A DNA stretch of 64,000 bases from Novosphingobium umbonatum. GTDB lineage: Bacteria > Pseudomonadota > Alphaproteobacteria > Sphingomonadales > Sphingomonadaceae. The notes beneath the pieces were generated by a model. That model was not told the origin of the DNA. It worked only from the letters and a program-made list of their open reading frames with translations, and did not search any database. The stretch spans positions 1 through 64,000 of the forward strand of contig NZ_SACO01000014.1 in assembly GCF_004005905.1 (NCBI RefSeq), written 5' to 3'. The translations under genes and the position numbers were made by a program. Positions 23,505 through 31,333 of this stretch are shown one piece after another; position 1 is the first letter of the stretch; the number at the start of each line of letters is the position of its first letter.

Positions 23505-23650
23505 CCATCGTGTTTGAAATCTGGGCCATCGCGTTGGCGCTGGTCCTCCTATGGAACCTTGCAGGCTGGGCAGCGCGTGGCCTGCATGGTGTTGGAAACA
23601 TTCTGCAACAAATCGGCAATGTCCTGAAACGGGACAGTGACACGCTGTGA
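23501..23650 (+). CDS. Small predicted membrane protein
   Basis: 49 residues, GTG start at 23501 overlapping the previous stop (GTGA). One N-terminal membrane segment (IVFEIWAIALALVLLWNL, residues 3-20) is followed by an amphipathic tail (GVGNILQQIGNVLKRDS). It is the second single-span peptide in the early region. No family recognised. Confidence 0.45.
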   Translation: MTIVFEIWAIALALVLLWNLAGWAARGLHGVGNILQQIGNVLKRDSDTL

Positions 23651-23903
23651 ACAAACTGAGAACATACCCTTTCCTACGTCGATAGGAACCTCTAGGAGAA
23701 CGACCCCCAGCAGGCTCGACGGCCAACATGCTGGAAACATGGTCCTCTCCTGACGCGCTGGGATAGCCAAGGTCGCTGGCTCTCCGCATCCCAAGCGTGA
23801 ATGAGGGGCGCAACAAGACGGAGTAAAACAAGAATGGTTGACACTACCACCGCCGCATCACAGGAAGGCTGCACTACCGCAGGTCAACTGAAGGATGAAC
23901 GCA

Positions 23904-24383
23904 ATGTCACGGAGACCGAAACAAGCCATATCTTGGCCCGCTTTGAGTTCCACCGCCTACGAGTTAGGGAACTTGAGCGCCGCGCTGGCTACGCTGGCCG
24001 AAACACTGCCTGAGCGCACCACCCTTCGACAGGTCTATGCCCTCGTTGCTCTGATGCACCAGCAGGCGATGGGCAAACAGCTCACGCTGACCCAGTTGAC
24101 TGACGACCTAGGCGATGACCTCACGGGAGCGCCTCTGTTGGGTTCGTCACCCGAGCGTGTGATGGATAAGTTCAAGCCTGCCACACGTAAGGCTATAGCA
24201 GAAGTCGCTGCGCTCCCTAAAGAAGAGCGGGAGAAGGCCAAGCATAAGCTGCCTAAAGGATGGGTTGAAGCTGTAGAGAATGAAGATGACCGCCGTCATA
24301 AGTTCTTGGAGCTTACGGCTGAAGGCCGCGAAGTTGCTGTCGGTCTGGCGGCTATTATCAAAGGAAGCAGAGATGAGACTTAG
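23904..24383 (+). CDS. Winged-helix-like regulator next to the integrase
   Basis: 159 residues. ATG 23904 is preferred over ATG 23895 because AAGGA (23890-23894) is 9 nt upstream of it while ATG 23895 directly abuts that site. The C-terminal segment ENEDDRRHKFLELTAEGREV strongly resembles the wing of MarR-type winged helices (DDRRxKxLxLTxxG). The middle TLRQVYALVALMHQQ with LTLTQLTDDL resembles helices alpha1-alpha3. It overlaps the integrase start by 11 nt, so the pair is probably co-expressed. It may control integration/excision or lysogeny; no other repressor-like gene is seen here. Confidence 0.6.
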   Translation: MSRRPKQAISWPALSSTAYELGNLSAALATLAETLPERTTLRQVYALVALMHQQAMGKQLTLTQLTDDLGDDLTGAPLLGSSPERVMDKFKPATRKAIAEVAALPKEEREKAKHKLPKGWVEAVENEDDRRHKFLELTAEGREVAVGLAAIIKGSRDET

Positions 24384-25497
24384 ACAGAAAGACTCGGGCA
24401 TCTACATCCTCGACCATGAGGTTGAAGGCGTCCGCAAGCGGGTGTCACTGGGCACCCGTGACCTCGTGCTGGCCCGCAAGAAAGCGCAGCGCATCCTTAT
24501 GGGGCTGGACCCTGAAGAGGACCGGCTGCAACCTGCTGCGGTCGAGCAGAAGACCAAGGGCGTGACTGTGGATCAGCTCTTCGATCATGTGTATCGGGAG
24601 CATTGGAAGGACGTTAAGTCTCAGGCCACGATCCTGAGCAACCTCCGCATCCTGAGCAGCTACATCGGGAAGCTGCAGGTCACCGAGGTGACTGACGAGG
24701 TCATCCGCGATGTCCGCAAGCGCCTTGAGGACAAGGGCAACCAGTCGGGGACAGTGAGCCGCAAGCTTGACTCCCTCTACAAGGCCCTCGACTTCGCTCT
24801 CGATTGGGACGGAGGGAACAACACGGGTGTGCCCATCCTGCAGCGCGTACCTCGCCGCCCCAAGATCAAGAAGGGCCGGAAGAGGGAGCGCGTCCTCTCC
24901 GCTGACGAGCAGGCGCTGATGTTCCAGAAGGTGGCCGAGCTGCAAGCAGCCAACCCCTCCTTGAAGTGGGGCCGGATCGCTCTCCTCCTCCGCTTCCTTC
25001 TGCACACCGGCTGCCGTCTTTCGGAAGCCCTGCAGGTCAGCCTTGATGACTCCGCAGGCGCGCTGGTCACCGAGCTGGGGCGCACATGGGTGCAGTTCCC
25101 ACGCTACACCACCAAGAACGACAAGCCCCGCCGCCTGCCTCTCACCGAAGACCTCGCAGCGGCGCTTCAAGACCTCGTTGAGGTCCGCCGGAAGGAGATC
25201 GCCCTAGCGAAAGAGCATAACGTCGAACATGCGGTCACCCTGTTTGACCTCAGAACCAGCACCGCGCAGGACTACTGGGCCAAACTGAGGAAGGAACTGG
25301 GGCCGGACTGGAAGGACGTCTGCCACCACTCGCTGCGCCACACCTGCCTGACGCTGCTGGCCAAGCAGATACAAATCCACAAGGTCAGCATGTGGGCAGG
25401 GCATAGCGATGTGCGGATCACCATGCAGAACTACGTCCACCTCCAACCGGAGGACTTGTTGAGCTGTGTTGATGCGTTGGATGCAACATTGCGGTAG
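24373..25497 (+). CDS. int: Tyrosine-family phage integrase
   Basis: 374 residues from ATG 24373, with AGGAAG about 8 nt upstream. The N-terminal part (about 60-150) is the SAM-like core-binding domain. The catalytic domain carries Arg215 (TGCRLSEAL), His319-x-x-Arg322 (HHSLRHT), His344 (WAGHSD) and nucleophile Tyr354 (NYVHL). The complete set implies an active recombinase. It lies 87 bp from a tRNA-Ser 3'-end fragment, the usual arrangement for a prophage end, and is convergent with the host aminotransferase gene. Confidence 0.95.
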   Translation: MRLRQKDSGIYILDHEVEGVRKRVSLGTRDLVLARKKAQRILMGLDPEEDRLQPAAVEQKTKGVTVDQLFDHVYREHWKDVKSQATILSNLRILSSYIGKLQVTEVTDEVIRDVRKRLEDKGNQSGTVSRKLDSLYKALDFALDWDGGNNTGVPILQRVPRRPKIKKGRKRERVLSADEQALMFQKVAELQAANPSLKWGRIALLLRFLLHTGCRLSEALQVSLDDSAGALVTELGRTWVQFPRYTTKNDKPRRLPLTEDLAAALQDLVEVRRKEIALAKEHNVEHAVTLFDLRTSTAQDYWAKLRKELGPDWKDVCHHSLRHTCLTLLAKQIQIHKVSMWAGHSDVRITMQNYVHLQPEDLLSCVDALDATLR

Positions 25498-25583
25498 TTC
25501 CGCCATCTAATTACGAACGCATCGTTACGTTTAACCGTGCCGTGGGCACAGGAATATGTGGCAGGGGCGGCAGATTTCAGCCA

Positions 25584-25606
25584 TTTAAATCCCTGCCTCT
25601 CCGCCA
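25584..25606 (+). other. Attachment-site remnant: 3' end of a tRNA-Ser
   Basis: TTTAAAT-CCCTG-CCTCTCC-G-CCA at 25584-25606 reads as T-loop, 3' T-stem, 3' acceptor strand, discriminator and CCA of a tRNA-Ser with a GGAGAGG acceptor start. The bases before it (AGCCA) cannot supply the other T-stem strand, and no tRNA body is present. This is the truncated copy left when a phage integrates into the 3' end of a tRNA gene; the intact gene should be at the other prophage end. GGCAGGG and CCCTGCC arms frame it. Confidence 0.65.
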
Positions 25607-25640
25607 CTTACCTTCCAAGTGGCAAGTTAAGTTGAAGCAG

Positions 25641-25666
25641 ATGGCGAGGCTGAAAAGTCTCGCCAT
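25641..25666. terminator. Hairpin between integrase region and aminotransferase
   Basis: ATGGCGAG (25641-25648) and CTCGCCAT (25659-25666) form a perfect 8-bp stem with a 10-nt loop, 8 nt from the aminotransferase stop. No strong T-run follows on either strand (CTTGTTTC on +), so termination is likely but weakly supported. Confidence 0.45.
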
Positions 25667-25674
25667 GCTTGTTT

Positions 25675-26829
25675 CTACGCCCTGCGCTGGTTCACCCGAT
25701 AGCGCGCCAGACGCGCCACCGCCTCGTCCAGAACTTCATCCCCTTTGGCAAAACACAGGCGCAAATAGCCGGTTTCGGGCGTATCGGCATAAAAGGCGGA
25801 TACGGGGACAGCGGCTACGCCGGCCTCGCGCACCAGATCCTGCGCCAGTTGGGCGTCATCGACCGGCAGGCCTGACGCGGCCAGATCTACGCTTACAAAC
25901 CACGTGCCGCTGTTGGGCAGCACGACATAGCCTGCCTGCTGCAATCCGCGTACCAGCCTTGCCTTGGCCTGTGCATAGCGTTGACGATGCGTGACAAACC
26001 AATCCTCGGGCAAGTTTAACCCCTGCGCCACGCCATGTTGCAAAGGTGTGGCGGTGGTAAAGGTTAGGAACTGATGCTGCGCAGCAATCTTTTGCGCCAG
26101 TGCCGGCGCGGCAATGGCCCAGCCTACCTTCCACCCGGTCAGCGAGAAAATTTTACCCGCAGAGCCAACCTTTACCGTGCGGTCGCGCAGGGAGGGGATG
26201 TGCAGGGCGGAGAGATGCTCGCTGCCATCCACCAAGGTCGCTTCCCATACTTCGTCGCATAGTAAGGTGATGTCATGCTGCTGGCACAGCGCGCCAATCG
26301 CCTCCAGCGTGGAGCGGTCGAGGCAGGTGCCGGTGGGGTTGTTCGGCGTGTTGAGCACCAGCAGGCGGGTGCGAGGGCTGATCGCATCGGCAATGTCTTG
26401 TGGGTCCAACCGCCATTCGGGGGGGCGGCAATGCACCAGTTTCACCAGGCCCCCTGCACGCCGAACCAAGGGCAGATAGGCGTCATACAGGGGCTGGACG
26501 AGGATCACCTCATCCCGAGGTTGCACCAGCGCCAGAATGGCGGCGGCCAGCGCCTCTGTCGCGCCGGAGGTGACGAGCACCTCCTCCTCGCTCAGAGGCA
26601 GCCCCTGATGGCGTGCGTACCAGCCCACCAGCGCTTGCCGCAATGCGGGCAGGCCGCGCATCGGGGGGTATTGGTTAGAGCGCTGTAACAAGGCCTCTGC
26701 CGCCGCTGCCAGCAATTCGGGCGGCTCTGGCATGTCGGGGAAACCTTGCCCCAGATTGATGGCGCCCGTTTCCTGCGCCAGACGCGACATGGTTTCGAAA
26801 ATGGTGGTAGTGGGTGCTGGGGCTGTCAT
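25675..26829 (-). CDS. PLP-dependent aminotransferase, class I/II (YbdL/KAT-like)
   Basis: 384 residues. The start at 26829 (MTAPAPTTTIFETMSRLAQE) gives the family N-terminus; the frame is open further upstream into the intergenic gap. Motifs: INLGQGFPDMPEP, LVTSGATEALAAAI, LNTPNNPTGT, LCDEVWE, and SAGKIFSLTGWKVGW with the PLP lysine. These match methionine/kynurenine-type fold-I aminotransferases that use 2-oxo acids. It follows the serine acetyltransferase gene by 52 bp on the same strand, so a role in sulfur amino acid metabolism is plausible but not proven. Confidence 0.88.
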   Translation of the reverse strand: MTAPAPTTTIFETMSRLAQETGAINLGQGFPDMPEPPELLAAAAEALLQRSNQYPPMRGLPALRQALVGWYARHQGLPLSEEEVLVTSGATEALAAAILALVQPRDEVILVQPLYDAYLPLVRRAGGLVKLVHCRPPEWRLDPQDIADAISPRTRLLVLNTPNNPTGTCLDRSTLEAIGALCQQHDITLLCDEVWEATLVDGSEHLSALHIPSLRDRTVKVGSAGKIFSLTGWKVGWAIAAPALAQKIAAQHQFLTFTTATPLQHGVAQGLNLPEDWFVTHRQRYAQAKARLVRGLQQAGYVVLPNSGTWFVSVDLAASGLPVDDAQLAQDLVREAGVAAVPVSAFYADTPETGYLRLCFAKGDEVLDEAVARLARYRVNQRRA

Positions 26830-26881
26830 GGGCAAAGGGCTATCGCCTATCCCGCCGGTTTCAAGCGGAAAATCGCGCCGG

Positions 26882-27862
26882 TCACCCCATCGGCCAATCG
26901 GCCAGCGCATCGCTCTCGATGGACACACTGGGCTTGCCCTGCCGCACTTGGCTTCCCGCAGGCACCGATTGCGTCAGCCAGACATTGCCACCAATCACGC
27001 TGCCCGCGCCAATGGTGACGCGGCCCAGAATGGTGGCGCCTGCGTAAACCGTCACGCGGTCCTCCAGCACGGGATGGCGCGGCGTGTTGACCAGATGGCC
27101 CTGCGGATCGACTGTAAAGCTGCGCGCGCCCAAGGTCACCGCCTGATAAAGGCGGACATGGCGGCCGATGATCGCGGTCTGGCCGATCACCACGCCGGTG
27201 CCATGGTCGATAAAGAAACTCTCGCCAATCTGCGCGCCGGGGTGGATGTCGATACCCGTATGCGAATGGGCGATCTCGGTGATGATGCGGGCCACCAGCG
27301 GGGCGCCTTGGTTGTACAGCACATGGGCGATGCGATGCGGGATCAGCGCGGCGAGCGAAGGGTAACACAAAAGCACCTCGTCCACACTGCGCGCGGCAGG
27401 GTCTCCGGCAAAGGCGGCCTCCAGATCGGTGTCCAGCAGGCGGCGAATGTCGGGCAGGCTTTGTGCCAGAGCGCCCACGATGCGGCGCGCCTCGGCGCAG
27501 ATTTCGGCCTCATGCGCGGCGCGGCCAGCGTGCAATTCCATGCGGATCTGCTCGGCCAGATCGTCCAAAGCGCGCGACAGGGATTGCAGCACAAAGGCAT
27601 CCTCCGTCTCCTGCGTCAGATGTCGGGGCCCAAGGCGCATCGGGAACAGGGCGGCGGCCAGATTGTCGATAATCGCGCCCAGTTTTAACCGTGATGGAAA
27701 GCCATGCGCGCCATAGGCCGAATCATGATCCTGCGCCACGCGCCACTGGCGGCGGTACTGGCGCAGCGATTGCGTCACCGCGCCCAGATCATAGGCACCC
27801 ATGTCAGAGACCGAGCCGCTGCCAGAATTCGTCGGCGGAGATGTTGGATTTTGTTTGCTCAT
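26882..27862 (-). CDS. cysE: Serine O-acetyltransferase (EpsC/CysE type)
   Basis: 326 residues. It transfers acetyl from acetyl-CoA to L-serine, the first step of cysteine synthesis. The N-terminal helical domain (about 30-180) is followed by a left-handed beta-helix of hexapeptide repeats. The conserved block GIDIHPGAQIGESFFIDHGT then VVIGQTAIIG carries the catalytic His, and VLEDRVTVYAGATILG and the C-terminal GNVWLTQSVPAG follow. A long N-terminal extension is usual in the EpsC group. ATG at 27862 has only a weak Shine-Dalgarno. Confidence 0.9.
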   Translation of the reverse strand: MSKQNPTSPPTNSGSGSVSDMGAYDLGAVTQSLRQYRRQWRVAQDHDSAYGAHGFPSRLKLGAIIDNLAAALFPMRLGPRHLTQETEDAFVLQSLSRALDDLAEQIRMELHAGRAAHEAEICAEARRIVGALAQSLPDIRRLLDTDLEAAFAGDPAARSVDEVLLCYPSLAALIPHRIAHVLYNQGAPLVARIITEIAHSHTGIDIHPGAQIGESFFIDHGTGVVIGQTAIIGRHVRLYQAVTLGARSFTVDPQGHLVNTPRHPVLEDRVTVYAGATILGRVTIGAGSVIGGNVWLTQSVPAGSQVRQGKPSVSIESDALADWPMG

Positions 27863-28283
27863 TGCGAAGACCGGTTTGGCGCCACGAGGGATGCGGCAGG
27901 GGAGCGCTCAACGAGCGCAGGACAAGTGGCGGGCGGGGGAGGTCGGTATGAACATGGGACTGGGGCACGGGTCAATATCCTTGTGTAAAAGGGTTCAGAC
28001 ACGAGCCCCCTTCAGGCTTGATCGCCGAAACAGGGTTCGTATCGCTTTAGCGGTTGGTGACGCGGAGCAAGCTGACACAGGATCAAAGGCCGCGGTCTCA
28101 TGGGGGATCCATGGGACGAGAAATTCTCTACCGATAAAGTGGAGTTATGTCGCGCAATGGCTGATTGACCGGTTTGAAGAAAATCTTGGCGGCCATGCCT
28201 TGTTGGCAAACGTCCAGAAAAGCCGTGTGTCGCGCGCCGCTTTGGTCCATGGCGCCTCCAACTTTGATGGACAGGACGATTCT
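27863..28283. other. Intergenic region between divergent cysE and methyltransferase-fold gene
   Basis: About 420 bp with promoters presumably for both divergent genes. The frame of the + strand gene stays open through here, but its translation has no recognisable protein character. The only Shine-Dalgarno-like site is AGGA at 28273-28276, serving ATG 28284. I see no RNA gene, repeat or clear promoter boxes. Confidence 0.5.
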
Positions 28284-28961
28284 ATGCAGACCCGCGAATT
28301 GCTTGGAAAGGCGCAAGTGCCCGGCGGCGAGGAATTGACGCTCTACAAACGCGGTGGCGATTTCATGATCGTGATGGGCCACAATGAATTAATGAGCACG
28401 CGGATGAGCGGCTCGGAAGAGGCCTTGGCCAATCTGACCCATGAGCGTCTGGGGAACCGCCCCGCCGAACATTGGCTGATCGGTGGCTATGGCATGGGCT
28501 TTACCCTGCGCACCGCTCTGGCGGCGCTGGACGCCAAGGCGAAGATCACCGTGGCCGAACTGGTGCCCGAAATCATCCAATGGGCGCGCGGGCCGATGGC
28601 GGAAGTGGCGGCGGGTTGTCTGGATGATCCGCGCGTTAACCTGCAACATGGCGATGCCGCTGATGCGATTGCGGCGGGCCATCTCACTTATGACGCGATC
28701 CTGCTGGACGTGGACAATGGGCCGGACGGTTTGGTGCGCCCTGAGAATGACCGCATCTATTCGGAGAAGGGTCTGCGCGCCGCCAAACACGCCCTGCGCC
28801 CTGGCGGCGTCTTGGCGATCTGGTCGGCGGGGCCGGACCCCAGCTTTACCCGCCGCCTGACGCGAGTGGGCTTTGCGGTGGAGGAAGTGGGCGTCCGTGC
28901 CCGCAGCAATGGCAAGGGGCCGCGCCATGTGATCTGGTTCGCCACCAAACCGGCGACTTAA
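28284..28961 (+). CDS. Spermidine-synthase-like SAM-fold protein
   Basis: 225 residues. The Rossmann-type core shows WLIGGYGMGFTLRTALA (SAM or dcSAM loop), ITVAELVPEIIQWARGPM (acidic strand-2 end), VNLQHGDAADAI, and YDAILLDVDNGPDGLV. This matches polyamine aminopropyltransferase-related proteins common in Proteobacteria as stand-alone short forms. The substrate is unknown, and it may not make spermidine. ATG 28284 has AGGA 7 nt upstream. The gene ends 10 bp before a bidirectional terminator. Confidence 0.75.
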   Translation: MQTRELLGKAQVPGGEELTLYKRGGDFMIVMGHNELMSTRMSGSEEALANLTHERLGNRPAEHWLIGGYGMGFTLRTALAALDAKAKITVAELVPEIIQWARGPMAEVAAGCLDDPRVNLQHGDAADAIAAGHLTYDAILLDVDNGPDGLVRPENDRIYSEKGLRAAKHALRPGGVLAIWSAGPDPSFTRRLTRVGFAVEEVGVRARSNGKGPRHVIWFATKPAT

Positions 28962-28970
28962 ATTCCATGA

Positions 28971-29007
28971 AAAAACCCCCGAAGGAGATGGTCCTTCGGG
29001 GGTTTTT
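28971..29007. terminator. Bidirectional terminator
   Basis: AAAAACCCCCGAAGGA (28971-28986) and TCCTTCGGGGGTTTTT (28992-29007) are perfect 16-bp complements with a 5-nt loop and T/A runs on both sides. It serves both the + strand gene ending at 28961 and the minus-strand SulP gene, whose stop codon lies at 29009. Confidence 0.92.
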
Positions 29008-29008
29008 G

Positions 29009-30526
29009 TTAAGCAGGCAAAGGACGGGTCAGATTTTCCGGCCCGCTGATCAGCGTAGGACTACCGGCCCTGCGGCGCTGCTTGATCCACTCGCTCAACA
29101 TTTCTGCTGTCGTGTGGTCCATGCCATGCACCTCGTGCAGATCCAGATGGACCTTCAGATCATAGGGCACACGCTCCAGCTTCGCGGTCAGGCTGGTCAG
29201 CGTCACAAAAGTCGCCGCGCCTTTCAGCGTCACGTGATGCGTGTCCTCATGCTGGCGTTCTTCCACCTTCAGCGCCACGCGCTTGCCATGGGGGATCACC
29301 TCGATCAGTGACAGGGCAAGGCCGACCAGCACGCCGGTCAACAGGTCGGTGGAAACGACAAGGATAAAGGTCGCCGCCCAGATCACGGCGGGTATGGGGC
29401 CGTGGGTGTGGAACAGATGGGTGACATGCTTGACGCTGACCAGACGCCAGCCTGTGACGACCAGCACGCCGCCCAGTGCCGCCATCGGCACTTCGCGCAA
29501 GAGCCAAGGCAGTAGGGCGACAAAGCCCAAAATCCAAACGCCATGCAGGATAGTGGACAGGCGCGTCTTGGCCCCTGCCTGCACATTGGCCGAGGAGCGC
29601 ACGATCACGCCGGTCATCGGCAAGGCACCGGCCAGACCGCAGAGCATATTGCCCACGCCCTGCGCCCAGAGTTCCTTGTTGTAATTGGTGCGCACGCCAT
29701 CATGCATGCGATCCACCGCAGCAGCCGACAGCAGCGTTTCGGCGCTGGCGATAAAGGCCACGGCGATAGCGGCGGTGATGATGGCAGGATTGCCCAAAGG
29801 ACCAAAGAATCCCGCATCGGGAACGCCAAAGGCGGCAACCAGGGATTCAGGCACGGTGATGCGCGCCACTTGCAGGCCCGCGAAAGAGGCCACGACCGTC
29901 GCCGCAGTGACGCCCAGCAAGGCGCCGGGCACCAAAGCCAGCTTGGCCGGACGCAGTTTTTCCCAAGCCAGCATCACGCCAATGGTGATGAGGCCCAGCA
30001 TCAGCGCCAGTTCATCCGCTTTCCAGTCGGTGGCCGACAGGCCCAGCACGCGGGCAGGCATGGCCGAAAGATTGGCAAGACCGTTGGACAAAGGCTTGGC
30101 ATCGAACAAGATGTGGAACTGGCCCAGCACGATCAGCGCGCCAATGCCGGCCAGCATGCCATGCACCACGGCAGGGCTGATCGAGCGGAACAGCGCGCCC
30201 AGACGCAGCATGCCCGCCACCAACTGGATGGCGCCGGCCAGCACTAGCATTGGCCCCAAGGCCGACATGCCATAATCGCGCACAAATTCGAACACGATCA
30301 CCGCAAGGCCAGCAGCAGGGCCGGAGACTTGCAGCGGGGAACCGGCAAAAATACCGACGACCATGCCGCCGATCAGGCCGGTGATCAGCCCTTTTTCAGG
30401 CGGCACACCCGACGCGATGGCGATGCCCATGCAAAGCGGCATCGCCACCAGAAACACCACGATGGAGGCTGTCAAATCATTGATGAGATGCGAAAACATC
30501 CCTGTCTTTTGTGTATTCTGTGTCAT
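29009..30526 (-). CDS. SulP-family anion transporter, probably bicarbonate
   Basis: 505 residues with about 10-12 membrane spans (starting LINDLTASIVVFLVAMPLCM). SulP features: GLITGLIGGMVVGIFAGSPL, QVSGPAAGLAVIVFEFV, ANVQAGAKTRLSTILHGVWI, and a C-terminal cytoplasmic STAS-like region (about 420-490: THHVTLKGAATFV, LDLHEVHGMDHTTAEML). SulP proteins move sulfate, bicarbonate or dicarboxylates. The 4-bp ATGA overlap with a carbonic anhydrase gene makes bicarbonate the favoured substrate, as in other bacterial CA-SulP pairs. Confidence 0.85.
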   Translation of the reverse strand: MTQNTQKTGMFSHLINDLTASIVVFLVAMPLCMGIAIASGVPPEKGLITGLIGGMVVGIFAGSPLQVSGPAAGLAVIVFEFVRDYGMSALGPMLVLAGAIQLVAGMLRLGALFRSISPAVVHGMLAGIGALIVLGQFHILFDAKPLSNGLANLSAMPARVLGLSATDWKADELALMLGLITIGVMLAWEKLRPAKLALVPGALLGVTAATVVASFAGLQVARITVPESLVAAFGVPDAGFFGPLGNPAIITAAIAVAFIASAETLLSAAAVDRMHDGVRTNYNKELWAQGVGNMLCGLAGALPMTGVIVRSSANVQAGAKTRLSTILHGVWILGFVALLPWLLREVPMAALGGVLVVTGWRLVSVKHVTHLFHTHGPIPAVIWAATFILVVSTDLLTGVLVGLALSLIEVIPHGKRVALKVEERQHEDTHHVTLKGAATFVTLTSLTAKLERVPYDLKVHLDLHEVHGMDHTTAEMLSEWIKQRRRAGSPTLISGPENLTRPLPA

Positions 30527-31215
30527 TCTGCTGCCTCTGCTTGGGGCTCATCCGCGATCCGCTGAAACGCAGGCAAGGCGACGGGCAGGGGGGCATCTTC
30601 GCGCAGCGGCACGAAATGGCCGGTGTCGCCATCCAGCGCCAAGACTTGGCCAGCGTGAATGTCGACAAACCAGCCATGCAGCGCCATCTGGCCCTTGGCA
30701 ATGGCGGCGGCCACCGATGGGTGGGTGCGCAGATGGGCAATCTGGGCGATGATATTTTCCAGCGTCACGGCGCGCACGCGCTCGCCTTCTTTCAGATGGC
30801 CTTTGCAGGTGGAAACAATATGTTCCGCTGCCGCGCCATGCTCCAGCCAAGCCTTCACATTGGGCATGCGTTCCAGACCAACAGGGTGAGACAGGGCCTT
30901 CATCGCGCCGCAATCGGAATGGCCACAGACGATGATGTCATGCACGCCCAGCACGGCCACAGCATATTCCACCGTCGCGGAAACGCCGCCCAATTGTGCG
31001 CCATAGCTGGGCACCATATTGCCCGCATTGCGGCAGACGAAAAGTTCACCCGGCTTTGCCTGCAGGATATGTTCCGGCACGATGCGCGAGTCGGCGCAAG
31101 AAATCATCAGCGCCTTGGGCGACTGGCCCTCGCTGGACAATTTGGCGAAAAGTTCGCCGCTGGCGGGAAAAACAGTCTTTTCAAAGCTGAAAACGCGGCC
31201 AAGCAATTCGTTCAT
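30523..31215 (-). CDS. Beta-class carbonic anhydrase
   Basis: 230 residues. It interconverts CO2 and bicarbonate in the cytoplasm. Zinc ligands Cys40 (SCADSR, with Asp42/Arg44 dyad), His99 and Cys102 (GHSDCGAM) are all present. ATG 31215 (MNELLGRVFSFEK) was chosen over an in-frame GTG three codons upstream because AGAGG lies 8 nt before it. Stop and the SulP start overlap (ATGA). Residues about 125-205 (HLRTHPSVAAAIAKGQMALH, GWFVDIHAGQVLALD) are the usual C-terminal strand. Confidence 0.92.
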   Translation of the reverse strand: MNELLGRVFSFEKTVFPASGELFAKLSSEGQSPKALMISCADSRIVPEHILQAKPGELFVCRNAGNMVPSYGAQLGGVSATVEYAVAVLGVHDIIVCGHSDCGAMKALSHPVGLERMPNVKAWLEHGAAAEHIVSTCKGHLKEGERVRAVTLENIIAQIAHLRTHPSVAAAIAKGQMALHGWFVDIHAGQVLALDGDTGHFVPLREDAPLPVALPAFQRIADEPQAEAAE

Positions 31216-31228
31216 GGGTCTCACCTCT

Positions 31229-31244
31229 GCGAGATAGGTCTCGC
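31229..31244. promoter_or_regulatory. Palindrome upstream of the carbonic anhydrase gene
   Basis: GCGAGA-TAGG-TCTCGC is a perfect 6-bp inverted repeat 14 bp upstream of the carbonic anhydrase ATG, near its Shine-Dalgarno. It could be an operator or an RNA hairpin limiting translation. Confidence 0.35.
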
Positions 31245-31333
31245 CACATGGGTGGCGGCTATGGTGAGAGAATATGTCCGGCAGCTTTCCTGATCCGCGC
31301 TGCTTTGTAATAAAATGTTGCTACGGGAACCGT

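Noticed and set aside
25555..25610. Complete tRNA-Ser gene at the prophage end
   Set aside because: Only the part from the T-loop to CCA is present; the 5' T-stem strand, anticodon and D arms are missing.
27801..28283. N-terminal extension of the spermidine-synthase-like gene
   Set aside because: The extension has no domain character and covers the cysE start and promoter region; ATG 28284 has a proper Shine-Dalgarno and the family N-terminus.
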